DNA from: Bacillota bacterium
GTDB taxonomy: Bacteria; Bacillota; Bacilli; Paenibacillales; NBRC-103111
Reading direction: 5' to 3'
Assembly (NCBI GenBank): GCA_023386955.1
Contig: JAEWIS010000017.1
Location: 62,001 to 126,000, forward strand
Length of the DNA stretch: 64,000 bases
The first letter of the stretch is position 1; each line of letters starts with the position of its first letter. Shown here piece by piece: positions 8,989-17,911 of this stretch. The translations under genes were made by a program, and so were the position numbers. The notes below the pieces were generated by a model. That model had not been told where the DNA came from. It made no database searches and was given only the letters and a program-made list of their open reading frames with translations.

Positions 8989-9785
8989 GGCTCCATCCTC
9001 CCGTCTTCCTCCGGCCTGGCAAATCGCAGATATTCACGTAAATAGGGAAAAGGCCCGTTATAAATAATGGCCACCGCTATAATATACTTGCGGTTGCGCT
9101 CCAGCGTCTTCCGGGAAAATCCGGTCCGCTCCAGCATCTCCTTAATGGGAAGCATTCGTTTGCCCAAAAGCAGGCGCATCAGCCCGCTATCCTGGGCCAG
9201 CATCAAACCGACCTTGGCCAAGCTTTCACGGGAATCGGCATGTTTGGGGGAAGCCTCCACCAGATCGGAGAAGCTGACGCCGAAATCATTCAACACATGG
9301 TTCAGTTCCATAATCTCGCTTTTGCGGTCCTCCATATCCTTCTGCAGCTCATACTCCCGGATCGCCTGATGGATATCCACCGGATTCATCAGGTTCTCTT
9401 CTTCATCCTCCATATCGAAGGAGCTGTAGGGCACCTGTTGCTGGAACCGCTGCTCCTTGCGGATGAAGTCGATGAGCCTGCGGCGGATAACCATCTCGGA
9501 GAAGCTGAGAAACGGGCGTCCCGTTTCGGGGGAATATTGGCTTATAGCTTCATTAAACGCAGACAAGGCCACCGCGAACTCATCGTCCCGGGAGGGATCA
9601 ATGTACCGCTTGCAGAAGCGGCTGGTGACCTTGGCCACATAAGGCTGGTAATCGGTAATAAACTGGTTGCGCAGACGCATATCCCCTGCTTGGATCAAAC
9701 GAACCAGCTCCTCCGGGGGCCGGCTGCTCCCGGAGGTGTGAGATTGGCTTTTGCCTAAGAAGCGCTTCATTAAAACAAGTATCAA
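8985..9785 (-). CDS. sigI: RNA polymerase sigma factor SigI
   Basis: Sigma-70 family factor, 266 residues. Region 2 is recognisable in RDDEFAVALSAFNEAISQYS and the following FLSFSEMVIRRRLIDFIRKE, and a C-terminal helix-turn-helix (EMLERTGFSRKTLERNRKYI) with the ending IIYNGPFPYLREYL is characteristic of SigI. A GTG at 9794 opens the frame, but it lies inside the GAGGTG ribosome site, which is 6 nt before the TTG at 9785; the TTG is preferred. The gene is 15 nt from the small upstream gene and overlaps rsgI by 4 nt. SigI normally autoregulates and drives wall-homeostasis genes under heat or envelope stress. Confidence 0.92.
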   Translation of the reverse strand: MILVLMKRFLGKSQSHTSGSSRPPEELVRLIQAGDMRLRNQFITDYQPYVAKVTSRFCKRYIDPSRDDEFAVALSAFNEAISQYSPETGRPFLSFSEMVIRRRLIDFIRKEQRFQQQVPYSSFDMEDEEENLMNPVDIHQAIREYELQKDMEDRKSEIMELNHVLNDFGVSFSDLVEASPKHADSRESLAKVGLMLAQDSGLMRLLLGKRMLPIKEMLERTGFSRKTLERNRKYIIAVAIIYNGPFPYLREYLRFARPEEDGRMEP

Positions 9786-9800
9786 AAGTCCCACCTCACA

Positions 9801-10124
9801 CTACAGGTTTCGTTTCGCCGCATCGTCTTGCGGGGGTAAATCAAAATAATTTGCAGGCTGCCCCACACGGGCAAACGCCTCGGCCGGCGTTAATTCGGAA
9901 CGCAGCAGCTTCTTGAAATCCCGGGAGCCTACCAGATCCAGATATCCTGCAATAGCAGGGCGGTAGGACTTCAGAATAACCATTAGCTCCTCCAGCGGCA
10001 CCTTAAAATCATTCACAGCCATCTGCTCATTCAGAAAGCCCGTCACCATCACGGATTCCTCGGAGTCATCGGGAAGCTCCCGCAGGAGCTCCAGGTACTC
10101 CACCACAAATTCCTCATATGTCAT
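9801..10124 (-). CDS. Small unknown acidic protein upstream of sigI
   Basis: 107 residues, acidic, no signal peptide or membrane helix, mostly predicted helical (MTYEEFVVEYLELLREL at the start). I do not recognise the family. The gene ends 15 nt before the chosen sigI start and is on the same strand, so it is very likely cotranscribed and may affect sigI translation. A weak GGAG lies upstream of the ATG. Small helical proteins in this position could be a cofactor of the sigma system, but nothing in the sequence demonstrates this. Confidence 0.7.
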   Translation of the reverse strand: MTYEEFVVEYLELLRELPDDSEESVMVTGFLNEQMAVNDFKVPLEELMVILKSYRPAIAGYLDLVGSRDFKKLLRSELTPAEAFARVGQPANYFDLPPQDDAAKRNL

Positions 10125-10175
10125 ATCCGTTCAATCTCCTTTTAATTGGATTCACACGTCAGACTATTGGCCGTC

Positions 10176-10469
10176 TTATGTATTGGAGCGCGCCTCCAGC
10201 CGGCCGTCTTCCCGCATATATAAGCGTTTGGCCGGGTTGTTGGCCAGCTTCACATTGCACATTTTGAGGGTGTGCTCCTCCTCCAGATCGAACACTTCCC
10301 ATTGCTCCGGCTCATCGTACCCCTGCTCTGCCAATACCGACGCCATCTCCGAAGCAGCGGTATCCTCATCCTCCCAGGACTTTACGCCATGGTACATGAA
10401 GTCATAGATATTTTTTTGGCTGCAGGAAAATATTTCACCCGTCTCTTTATGCTTCAACACATAATACAT
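10176..10469 (-). CDS. Conserved-looking small protein of unknown function
   Basis: 97 residues, soluble, acidic in the middle. Starts MYYVLKHKETGEIFSC and has an evenly spread mixed composition typical of a folded small domain. A good GGAGG lies 8 nt before the ATG. It is on the same strand as, and 51 nt before, the next small gene, so it could belong to the sigI transcript. I do not recognise the family and see no catalytic motif. Confidence 0.7.
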   Translation of the reverse strand: MYYVLKHKETGEIFSCSQKNIYDFMYHGVKSWEDEDTAASEMASVLAEQGYDEPEQWEVFDLEEEHTLKMCNVKLANNPAKRLYMREDGRLEARSNT

Positions 10470-10613
10470 GTAAATGCCTCCTTAGACCACAATCGACTCA
10501 TTATATCATATTTTCCACATGGCACTCCATGTCAGACTTTGGACAGGCCCCCGCGGGAACGGCGAAAAAGCCCGCGTTTGTTTGCGCGGACCCTAAGTGA
10601 TAGTTGTCTTTAG

Positions 10614-11633
10614 TCACTGCTGGCTGTTCTCCTCCTGCAGCCGCGAAACCTGCTCCAGCGGCAAACCGGTAATCTCCGAAATCTCCGGCGGCGTCATAAT
10701 CCCCCGGCGCAGCAGCTGCTCGGCCACTTCGATCTTGCCTTCGATCTTGCCTTGCAGCTTTCCTTCCCGGCGTCCTTCCATCAGGGCTTTCCGCTTCACC
10801 TTCGGGTCGATCCAGGGTTTAAGCATTTGCCTGACCTCCTCATCCAGCTTTTCGTATTGGCCGTACCGGTTATACAAATAATTCATTAACGCTTGCATGG
10901 CTTCCAGCAGCCGCTCCAGATCAGCGCCGCTTAACTCGCGCTCGTCATGCAGCTGCCGGAGCCTCTCCAATGTATGACCCACGGTTTCCTTCAGGCTATT
11001 GAACGCCTCAGCCATCCTCCGCCGCTTTTCTTCTTCCGGCAATTTGCGCCGCTCCAAGGCCTGCAGCCGTTTTCGCCAGCGGAACACCTGAAGGGGAAGC
11101 AAGGCGTAAAGCTTCTTCCCTGTTAAATCCTGGGGTGTACTCATCCAGTACCGCATAACAGGCACCCGGTACCGAATGGTTTGTCCGTCGGGAAAAACAA
11201 GCACCAGCTCCACCTGTTCACGGATGGATTCATTTTCCTCCAGATAGATCACTAATTGGCGAGGAAAAAATAGCGTAAGCGTCCCCGCCTCCACCGCTTC
11301 AGCCATCCTGCCGGCTTCCAATGCCCGGTTGAACCCATACCGGAACATGCGTACAGCCATAGCGGAATCATGCAGGGTTTGAAATTCTATATGATATTCG
11401 CAATCGCCGGATGCCGTTTCCACCTTCAACAACAGATCCGCTTCCAGCTTGCTGAAATCATGTCCGGTCATATTCCCGTTTCCGTAAACCACCTTGACTT
11501 GACCGGGATCAAAGGCTTCATCAAACAGTCCGTTAATCAACAGGACCACTGTTTTGTGGGACAGATGGAACAACAAGCGCATGATCCGGTCCAGCTTAAC
11601 TTGTTCCCGCGGCTTTTTCCGTTTATCAGCCAT
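10614..11633 (-). CDS. Rpn family PD-(D/E)XK nuclease / putative transposase-like protein
   Basis: 339 residues. The N-terminal third contains the Rpn (recombination-promoting nuclease) type active-site pattern: an acidic residue in LEADLLLKVE followed by the E-x-Q variant in EYHIEFQTLHD, and the downstream YGFNRAL helix. The C-terminal half is strongly charged and helical, with a Glu/Lys/Arg repeat (KALMEGRREGKLQGKIEGKI) and a final ISEITGLPLEQVSRL segment, as in many Paenibacillus and Bacillus family members. Such proteins are often called transposases in annotation but act as DNA endonucleases. No terminal repeats flank it, so it does not appear to be an insertion sequence here. The ribosome site is weak, with GGAGG 14 nt upstream of the ATG. 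Confidence 0.75.
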   Translation of the reverse strand: MADKRKKPREQVKLDRIMRLLFHLSHKTVVLLINGLFDEAFDPGQVKVVYGNGNMTGHDFSKLEADLLLKVETASGDCEYHIEFQTLHDSAMAVRMFRYGFNRALEAGRMAEAVEAGTLTLFFPRQLVIYLEENESIREQVELVLVFPDGQTIRYRVPVMRYWMSTPQDLTGKKLYALLPLQVFRWRKRLQALERRKLPEEEKRRRMAEAFNSLKETVGHTLERLRQLHDERELSGADLERLLEAMQALMNYLYNRYGQYEKLDEEVRQMLKPWIDPKVKRKALMEGRREGKLQGKIEGKIEVAEQLLRRGIMTPPEISEITGLPLEQVSRLQEENSQQ

Positions 11634-11690
11634 AATCGTTTTCTGTTGCCTCCATTATATCATAATTGATGAACCGCAAGCTCCTGAACG

Positions 11691-11730
11691 CAAAAACGCC
11701 AGCCGCTCCCTGATAAGGGAACAGCCGGCG
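11691..11730 (-). terminator. Intrinsic terminator after the AraC regulator
   Basis: On the minus strand CGCCGGCTG-TTCCCT pairs with AGGGA-GCGGCTGGCG around a TATC loop, followed by TTTTTGCG. It is placed downstream of the AraC gene that ends at 11830. Confidence 0.75.
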
Positions 11731-11829
11731 CGTGCTTCGCTTCCGGTCGAAACTGTATAGGAATAACCTTATCATAAAGCTCACTACCTGTCGATAAGTC
11801 GGCAACAAATCGAAAGACCCCTCCGCCCG

Positions 11830-12624
11830 CTACAGCCTGTACATCCGCCTGTATACCGAAGGCCGCAGCTTAACGGTTTTTTCGAAAATCCGGCTGAAGT
11901 AGTAGCCGTTGTCATAGCCGCATAAGGAGGCCACATGCTCCATGGTAAAATCCGTATCCGTCAGCAGCGCCTTGGCTCTTTCCAGCCGGAGGGCGGTGAG
12001 ATACTCCTTGGGCCCGGTCCCGAAGGCTGCCTTGAACTGGCGGGTTAAGGCCACCTGACTAATGCAAAGAGAATGTGCCAGCTCCGTCAGCTGCGCTTCA
12101 CCGAAGGCGTTCGTCTCCAGCCATCTGCGGGCCGCCAGCATACGGGGCTCGGGAGCACTGCGGGACAGCCCCGCCTCCTCTGAAATTTCGTGCATGATGA
12201 GAAGCAGCAGGTCATGCAGGTAGTGGGTGGCCGCTGCCTGTGCCTTCTCCTCCTGGCGGTCGGAGGAGGGTTTGATCAGGCGCAGGGTGGAGAGCAGCCG
12301 GGCCCGGTCCGTTACAGAAAACCGGTACCTGCCGTTACGGGTTATTCCGTCCAGCAGGGTTTGTCCCTCAGAATTGGAGGGTTGAAAAACTAGATAATGG
12401 ATATTCATAAGAGACAAGGATTCTCGTTCCAAAACCACACCGGGCGGGCCCAAAAGCACTATTCCCGGCACCATCTCCCCCTCCTGTCCGCCCAGCTTGT
12501 ACCGGAAGCTGCCCTCCTCCAGAATGAACAGCGTCCACTCCTTCTCCAAAACCGCCCAAGGCTGGACAAACCGGCGTTTGTTAATGGAATAGCCATATGA
12601 ACGCATGGTAACCGGATAGTGCAT
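11830..12624 (-). CDS. AraC family transcriptional regulator
   Basis: 264 residues: an N-terminal cupin-like sensing domain (about 1-130, with YKLGGQEGEMVPGIVLLGPPG) and a C-terminal AraC domain with two helix-turn-helix units (LAHSLCISQVALTRQFKAAF and VASLCGYDNGYYFSRIFEK). The ribosome site GGGGAG lies 10 nt before the ATG. It is divergently transcribed from the FAD oxidoreductase gene at 12773 with 148 nt between them, so that gene is its likely target, with a sugar or oxidised sugar as the likely effector. The effector cannot be read from the sequence. Confidence 0.88.
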   Translation of the reverse strand: MHYPVTMRSYGYSINKRRFVQPWAVLEKEWTLFILEEGSFRYKLGGQEGEMVPGIVLLGPPGVVLERESLSLMNIHYLVFQPSNSEGQTLLDGITRNGRYRFSVTDRARLLSTLRLIKPSSDRQEEKAQAAATHYLHDLLLLIMHEISEEAGLSRSAPEPRMLAARRWLETNAFGEAQLTELAHSLCISQVALTRQFKAAFGTGPKEYLTALRLERAKALLTDTDFTMEHVASLCGYDNGYYFSRIFEKTVKLRPSVYRRMYRL

Positions 12625-12772
12625 GGCGTCGTCTCCCCTCTTATTTGTATTGTACTAAACCAGGAGAAGCTTTTGTGAAAAAAAGTGCATCTTTCTCATG
12701 TTTTCTGCATGGTGGTTCCCTGGAGAACGGCGCTATAATGAGCTCAACACAGGTGACGAAGGAGAATGCCGC

Positions 12773-14734
12773 ATGTCTGCCAAATGTGAAATCTTTGTTT
12801 ATGGGGCCACGCCGGGAGGAATCGGAGCGGCTATAGCTGCCGCCAGAAGGGGCAGGCGCGTAGTGCTGGCTGAACCCACCGGGCATATCGGTGGATTGAT
12901 GACCAGCGGTTTGGGCAGGACAGATATTGATTGGCCGGAGGCCTCCGGTGCCATTTACCGGGAATTTCTGCACAAGGTTCTGACCCATTATACGGACCGT
13001 TACGGCACCGGCTCCCGGCAGGTGGAGGAGTGCCGGGGCGGGATGTTCTTCGAGCCGTCCGTGGCATCACAGCTGTTCGCGGAAATGCTGGAGGCGGAAA
13101 AACCGAATTTGACCGTCATCACCCGCTGTTTGCTGAAGCGTGCCGTCACCGAACATGGCCGGCTGGTTGCCGTGGAAGCACCTGCGGCCGACGGAGGGGT
13201 GACACGCTGGCAGGCAGATGCTTTCATTGACGCCACCTATGAGGGCGATCTGGCTGCCGCCGCCGGAGTGCCTTATCTGACAGGCCGGGAATCCCGGGAT
13301 GACTGGAACGAGGAATATGCCGGAGTGCTGTATATGAATTTTGATCCCACCAAAAAGGTTTTGCCGGGAAGCACAGGTGAGGGAGACCACCGGATTCAGG
13401 CGTACAACTATAGGCTGTGCCTGACAGATGTGCCGGAGAACCGGGTAACCTGCTATAAGCCGGAGGTATATCAAAGAGAGGATTACACCAGTCTGATCGG
13501 CGATGTGGAGGCCGGACGGGTGAAGTCCATCCGGGATGTGCTGAATATTCTTCCCGTCCCCAACGGCAAGACCGATGCCAACAACCACCACTATTGCATG
13601 TGCTCCAGCGATCTGCCGGAGGAAAACCAGGAATACCTGGAGGGGGATGAGCCTGTCCGCCAACGCATCCGCACCCGGCAGCGCCATTATCTGGAGGGAC
13701 TTCTCTGGTTTCTTCAAAATGATGAATCATTGCCTGACGCCTTCCGGCAGGATGCCCTCCGGTTTGGTTATGCGGCCGATGAATTTGCCGGAAACGGGCA
13801 TTTCCCGCCCCAGCTCTATGTCCGGGAGGGACGACGGATCTGCGGCGAATACATGTTTACAGAAAATGATGCACGGTTTGCACCCGGACTGGGCCGCACT
13901 CCGGTTCACGGAGACAGTGTAGTGGTGGGCTCCTACGCCATCGATTCACATGCTACACGCAAGCGGGAGCCGGAAGGGGAAAATGTGGCTCTGGAGGGTT
14001 TCCTGGGGTTAGGCTGGATTACCGAAATTTATCAGGTTCCTTATGGAGTGATGGTGCCGCAGAAGGTGGACGGACTGCTGGTTCCCGTAGCCGTTTCCGC
14101 CACACATATGGGGCTGGGCACCATCCGTATGGAGCCGTGCTGGATGCAGCTGGGTTTTGCAGCCGGCGTAGCGGCGGATCTAAGCCTTGGGCTGGGTATC
14201 CCGGAGCGCAGGCTGCCCATTGACCTGCTCCAGGACCGGCTCCTGGAGGAAGGACAGATGATCACCTATTTCCGGGATGCGGACCCGCTTACGGAGGAGG
14301 GAGCAGCCCTGCAATATTGGGGGGCAAAGGGTGTGTTCGACGGCTACGAAGCCCAGCCGGATCAGCCGGCAAGCGTGGCCTTCGCTTCCAGGCTGCTGGC
14401 CTTGGCCCGGCTTTTGCCCGGCGGACGCAGTCTGCCCGCTCTGCCTGCATCGGCCTCTATATTGCCCGCCGGTGTGGATATGGGCCCGAGGCTGCCCAAA
14501 GATGAGCCTTCACCGGCTGCATATTGGCAGGCGCATCCCATGCTGACCAGGCCGATGCTGGAGCGTTGGGTGGAGACACTGAACCGCCGCTTGTCGGCAG
14601 GGGTCAGCTTGAGCGGGGATGCGAGCCTGAAGAGCGGCTTCTCCGGCGGTGCCGGCGATTCATCCGGGAGCATCGTGCGGGTGGGTGAGCTGTGCCGCAT
14701 TGTCTACCAGTTCCTGAAGAATAACCGCAGCTGA
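12773..14734 (+). CDS. FAD-dependent oxidoreductase (FAD_oxidored family)
   Basis: 653 residues, cytoplasmic. The N-terminal dinucleotide-binding motif is GATPGGIGAAIAAARRG (about residues 11-27), followed by LAEPTGHIGGLMTSGL, the signature of the FAD-dependent oxidoreductases often found in polysaccharide-utilisation loci. The C-terminal 150 residues are less conserved. The frame extends 25 codons upstream, but GAAGGAGA at 12760-12767 sets the ATG at 12773. An AraC gene lies divergently upstream. The -10-like TATAAT at 12734-12739 has no convincing -35, as expected of an activator-dependent promoter. The substrate is unknown; an oxidation of a sugar or sugar acid is the usual guess for this family. 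Confidence 0.85.
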   Translation: MSAKCEIFVYGATPGGIGAAIAAARRGRRVVLAEPTGHIGGLMTSGLGRTDIDWPEASGAIYREFLHKVLTHYTDRYGTGSRQVEECRGGMFFEPSVASQLFAEMLEAEKPNLTVITRCLLKRAVTEHGRLVAVEAPAADGGVTRWQADAFIDATYEGDLAAAAGVPYLTGRESRDDWNEEYAGVLYMNFDPTKKVLPGSTGEGDHRIQAYNYRLCLTDVPENRVTCYKPEVYQREDYTSLIGDVEAGRVKSIRDVLNILPVPNGKTDANNHHYCMCSSDLPEENQEYLEGDEPVRQRIRTRQRHYLEGLLWFLQNDESLPDAFRQDALRFGYAADEFAGNGHFPPQLYVREGRRICGEYMFTENDARFAPGLGRTPVHGDSVVVGSYAIDSHATRKREPEGENVALEGFLGLGWITEIYQVPYGVMVPQKVDGLLVPVAVSATHMGLGTIRMEPCWMQLGFAAGVAADLSLGLGIPERRLPIDLLQDRLLEEGQMITYFRDADPLTEEGAALQYWGAKGVFDGYEAQPDQPASVAFASRLLALARLLPGGRSLPALPASASILPAGVDMGPRLPKDEPSPAAYWQAHPMLTRPMLERWVETLNRRLSAGVSLSGDASLKSGFSGGAGDSSGSIVRVGELCRIVYQFLKNNRS

Positions 14735-14774
14735 GGGAAAGCGGAGCCGCTCCGCCTCTTTCTCCCAGCAAACA

Positions 14775-14831
14775 GAGCCCTTATTATGCGGAATGTCCGG
14801 CTTAAGGCCGGCCTCCGCATAATAAGGGCTC
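14775..14831. terminator. Long bidirectional hairpin between convergent genes
   Basis: An 18 bp perfect stem (14775-14792 with 14814-14831, core GAGCCCTTATTATGCGG) with a second small GC hairpin in the loop. It lies between the convergent genes ending at 14734 and 14871. No long T-run follows, but the stem is strong enough to act from either side. Confidence 0.7.
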
Positions 14832-14870
14832 CTGCTGTTAATATATTTCTGTTAGGGAACCTTCAGCGAA

Positions 14871-15935
14871 TTAGGCCTCAGAGGCTTCCGCCACAAGAGT
14901 CATCTTCAGTGCCGTGCCGATAGGAGGCAGGCTTTTGGTCAGCATCGGTGTATAGAAACCAACCACCCGCGCACCCTTTGTCAGCTCGCTCACCCCGATG
15001 TCCTTGCCTTCTGCATTCTGCAGCACCGTATCCTTGGCGATCCGGAGCACGACCTCTTCAGGGGAGGAATCTGTCAGACCAGCGCCCTTCACCCGGACGG
15101 ATACGTCTCCGTTATCACTTTGCAGAATTTCTTCAATAGTACCCCAGGTTCCGAGGACATCCTTGGCTTCCAGGGCAGAAACAACCTTGATCCGGAAAGC
15201 CGCGGTTTGGGGAGGCAGGCTCATGGTCATCGCCATGGAATGCTCCACTTCAACCTCCATCCCGATGGTCAAGGCGGAGAAATCCAGCTTGTTTCCGTCC
15301 GCACCGAGAATATCCGTTTGTTCTCCCACATTCAACACAACGCCGTCTGTCCCATATCCCTTAATGTGAAGGGAACGGCGTCCTTCATGATCCCGTACAG
15401 CCGTGACTACGCCTTTAGCCTGAACCGATTTTCTCTCCTCCTTGGCAGTGATGGAGATCCCGTCATTGCCGGATACAACCGCACCAGGCAGCACTTCCAC
15501 GAAGAAGGACGCCGGAACATACAGCTTGCTTTCAACCAAAGCAGGCGCGGCCTCCAGCTTCTTCAGCATTTTGTTCACTGCATACTCATTCTCTCCGGTT
15601 TTCACTGTGGTAAATAAATTGTCCTTCGTCAGCTCCACAGAATACGCTTGAGCATTCCATTGCAGCTGGAAGCCCATAGCCTCCGCTACGGCGCGAAGGG
15701 GCAGCATCGCTTCTCCGCCTTGGCCCAGGTATCCGGAGTCCTCGAGATTTTGTCCGTTTACCTGGACGGGTACAACGGCCTGCTTCAGATGATCGGAGCT
15801 GATGAGCGCCAAGGTGGGAACAGGCTGCCCCTGCGGTTGGGTCGCCGCTTCGGCATGAGCCCAGGCAGCGCCTCCTCCTGTGACTGCAAGTGCCAGTGCT
15901 ATAGCCACCGCCGTTTTTTTCGTTGTGTGATGCAT
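14871..15935 (-). CDS. Secreted protein with copper-amine-oxidase N-terminal-like (stalk) domain
   Basis: 354 residues. Residues 1-30 are a typical signal peptide (VAIALALAVTGGGAAWAHAEA, cut after an Ala-x-Ala motif). Residues 55-170 contain the repeated strand-turn pattern PLRAVAEAMGFQLQWNAQA ... KLYVPASFFVEVL, which is the copper-amine-oxidase N-terminal-like fold widespread in secreted Paenibacillus proteins. The C-terminal half holds two related beta-rich segments that each begin with a GxxTAVRDHEG or WGTIEEILQSDNG strand, suggesting an internal duplication. No catalytic site is visible; a wall-associated or structural role is likely. A good GGAAGTGG lies before the ATG. Confidence 0.8.
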   Translation of the reverse strand: MHHTTKKTAVAIALALAVTGGGAAWAHAEAATQPQGQPVPTLALISSDHLKQAVVPVQVNGQNLEDSGYLGQGGEAMLPLRAVAEAMGFQLQWNAQAYSVELTKDNLFTTVKTGENEYAVNKMLKKLEAAPALVESKLYVPASFFVEVLPGAVVSGNDGISITAKEERKSVQAKGVVTAVRDHEGRRSLHIKGYGTDGVVLNVGEQTDILGADGNKLDFSALTIGMEVEVEHSMAMTMSLPPQTAAFRIKVVSALEAKDVLGTWGTIEEILQSDNGDVSVRVKGAGLTDSSPEEVVLRIAKDTVLQNAEGKDIGVSELTKGARVVGFYTPMLTKSLPPIGTALKMTLVAEASEA

Positions 15936-16135
15936 ACTTGTCCACTTCCTTTCGCTATGATCATGATGATGTACATTTTCCTTAACGGTACGGTACTGGC
16001 AAATGTTGCACTTGATAATATATCCATAATTTTACATACACATACCATCTAAAAAAATGGGCGGGTTTTTCACCCTTTTGCCTATTGCACATACAGTGAA
16101 TAGACGAATATCCCTATGGACAATAGAAAGGATGG

Positions 16136-16720
16136 ATGAGTATGAATCCCGTTTTACAGGACCCCCGTCTGTGTCTGTGCGCAGACTCCACTCAAACCCT
16201 GAATTACCGCAGAGACAGCCGCAATTACGTAACCCAGCTGTTCGGGACAGAATTCCCGGCCATCAAAACCGGCTTCTTCAACGTTCATATGAGTCAGGGC
16301 ATGATCGTCCCGCCCCATTGGCACCCCAACGCCGATGAGATGGTATTTGTGATCTGCGGAGAGATTGTTGCCTCTGTGTTTAATCCCTTTACCCGGCGCC
16401 TCATGACCTGTACCCTGAAGCCCGGCCAGGTGATCCAGCTGCCCAAAGGCTGGTATCACTGGTTTGTTGCCGTGACCGACAACACCCATGTGCTCACTAT
16501 ATTCGATGTGCCTACCCCTGACGTGGTATTCGGTGCGGACTTCCTGAGCTGCACCCCTCCCGAGGTAATGAACCGCGCCTTCTGCATAAATCCGCAGGAA
16601 TATGCCAAGACCGTAGCTCCCATTCAGGATGCGCTGCTTTTAGGGCCGCCGCCCGGCTGCCTGCCGGTAGTCCAGGATCAGCAGCAGGGCTGCGAATTCC
16701 CCGGACCTGTGTTCCGGTAA
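16136..16720 (+). CDS. Single-domain cupin, oxalate-decarboxylase/germin-like
   Basis: 194 residues. The metal-binding cupin motif 1 is HWHPNADEM with H61, H63 and E68, and motif 2 contributes H108 in LPKGWYHWF, giving the usual three His and one Glu around a divalent metal. The fold is followed by a 70-residue tail rich in Pro and Gly. No signal peptide. ATG codons at 16136 and 16142 are both possible starts; the AAAGG at 16127-16131 does not decide between them. Its reaction is not known. A bidirectional terminator at 16744-16785 follows. Confidence 0.8.
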   Translation: MSMNPVLQDPRLCLCADSTQTLNYRRDSRNYVTQLFGTEFPAIKTGFFNVHMSQGMIVPPHWHPNADEMVFVICGEIVASVFNPFTRRLMTCTLKPGQVIQLPKGWYHWFVAVTDNTHVLTIFDVPTPDVVFGADFLSCTPPEVMNRAFCINPQEYAKTVAPIQDALLLGPPPGCLPVVQDQQQGCEFPGPVFR

Positions 16721-16743
16721 CCGCCCGGCCGTCCTGCGTCAAA

Positions 16744-16785
16744 GAAAGAAGCCTGCCGAATTCGAAATCCGGCAGGCTTTCTTAT
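16744..16785. terminator. Bidirectional terminator between the cupin gene and the nitrogenase-like operon
   Basis: Stem AGCCTGCCG/CGGCAGGCT (16750-16758 with 16770-16778) extended by AAGAA/TTCTT pairing, with T-rich sequence on each side. It ends both the cupin gene (plus) and the ten-gene operon that stops at 16798 (minus). Confidence 0.85.
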
Positions 16786-16797
16786 TTTATCTACAGA

Positions 16798-17871
16798 TCA
16801 ATGCTTAAATTGAGTGGTCACCAGATCCGCTACCTTCACCTGATCCTTCTTCAGGGCACCGGCCGCTACCAAATCGTCCACCCACGGCTGGAGCAAGTCG
16901 GTGGACAGCTTCGCATCCGTGTAGAAATAGTGGGTTGCATTCACCGGCTGGCCGATGTATTCCGCAGTCAGCTTCACGGATTCCTCCGTGTTGGCGTTGG
17001 CCCACTCCTGAGCCTTCTCAATGGCGAGGACAAACCGTTGAACGGCTTCCGGATTCTCTTGAATGAACTTTTCGGAGAAGTAGTAGGTGGACACACCGGA
17101 AGCGGCGCCCAAGCCTGTGTCATTGGAATCCGCCAGCAAGGCCAGCTTGCTGTCCGCAGCCAGCTTGTAGAACGGGGGATGAATGCCCGCAATGTCCAGG
17201 TTGCCCTGCTGCACCGCCTGAATCGCCGCCGTATCCGTATCGAAGGTCACGTATTGAATCTGGCTGGCATCAAGCCCGGCATGGCGGAAAATCTGGTTCA
17301 GAATAAAGGTATTGCAGCTGGGAGCAGTGCCGCTGACGGTGATTTTGCCGCCTTTTTTGGATTCCACAAATTCCTTCAGTGTTTTCCCCTCGAACTTGGA
17401 GCTCGCTACATAACGCATGTGCCGGAATTTCGGGTCCACATTGGAAGGCGGGTCCACCTCCTTCAGGGTAACGGCCTTGATCTTCGCACCGCCTGCTACG
17501 AAGGTAGCCAATGCATTGGGAAGCGCCGTTCCGATATCATTAGTGCCGTTCAATATGGCAGGCAGCTTCTGGGCGGTGGTCAGCTCGCCGGTATATTGGA
17601 TATTCAGCCCCTCGGCAGCGAAAAAGCCCTTCTTCTCCGCCACCACCCATGGGGTGGAGGAGCAATTCTTCTGGGTATCCACCTTCAGGGTGATCAATTC
17701 CTTGCCCGAAGCGGCGGCGGCAGGTGCACCGCTCTTCAGATCCTTTAGCCCCTCCGCTCCGGCGATGGAATCCTGGGTTCTGCCGTAATAAGCACCTACG
17801 CCTACTCCTCCGGCAATCACCAGGGCAATTCCTCCAATCAGAATAAACCGCTGTTTTTTTTGCAATGCCAT
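16798..17871 (-). CDS. ABC transporter substrate-binding protein, NitT/TauT (SsuA-like) family
   Basis: 357 residues, last gene of the nitrogenase-like operon. A hydrophobic N-terminus (FILIGGIALVIAGGVGVG, about residues 9-26) without lipobox cysteine suggests membrane anchoring or atypical export. The body has the SsuA/THI5-like periplasmic-binding fold, with VVAEKKGFFAAEGLNIQY and NDIGTALPNA segments that line the ligand cleft in this family. Family ligands are small anionic or zwitterionic organics such as sulfonates, nitrate or pyrimidine precursors. Because the same transcript encodes a nitrogenase-like reductase and a cysteine synthase, an organosulfur compound is the most sensible ligand, but this is an inference. 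AAGGAGG precedes the ATG. Confidence 0.88.
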   Translation of the reverse strand: MALQKKQRFILIGGIALVIAGGVGVGAYYGRTQDSIAGAEGLKDLKSGAPAAAASGKELITLKVDTQKNCSSTPWVVAEKKGFFAAEGLNIQYTGELTTAQKLPAILNGTNDIGTALPNALATFVAGGAKIKAVTLKEVDPPSNVDPKFRHMRYVASSKFEGKTLKEFVESKKGGKITVSGTAPSCNTFILNQIFRHAGLDASQIQYVTFDTDTAAIQAVQQGNLDIAGIHPPFYKLAADSKLALLADSNDTGLGAASGVSTYYFSEKFIQENPEAVQRFVLAIEKAQEWANANTEESVKLTAEYIGQPVNATHYFYTDAKLSTDLLQPWVDDLVAAGALKKDQVKVADLVTTQFKH

Positions 17872-17911
17872 ATTCTGTTCCTCCTTAAATTGAATAACAT
17901 TGGTCCAAGCC

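Noticed and set aside
10614..11633. Insertion sequence around the Rpn-type gene
   Set aside because: No terminal inverted repeats or target duplication visible; Rpn proteins are commonly chromosomal.
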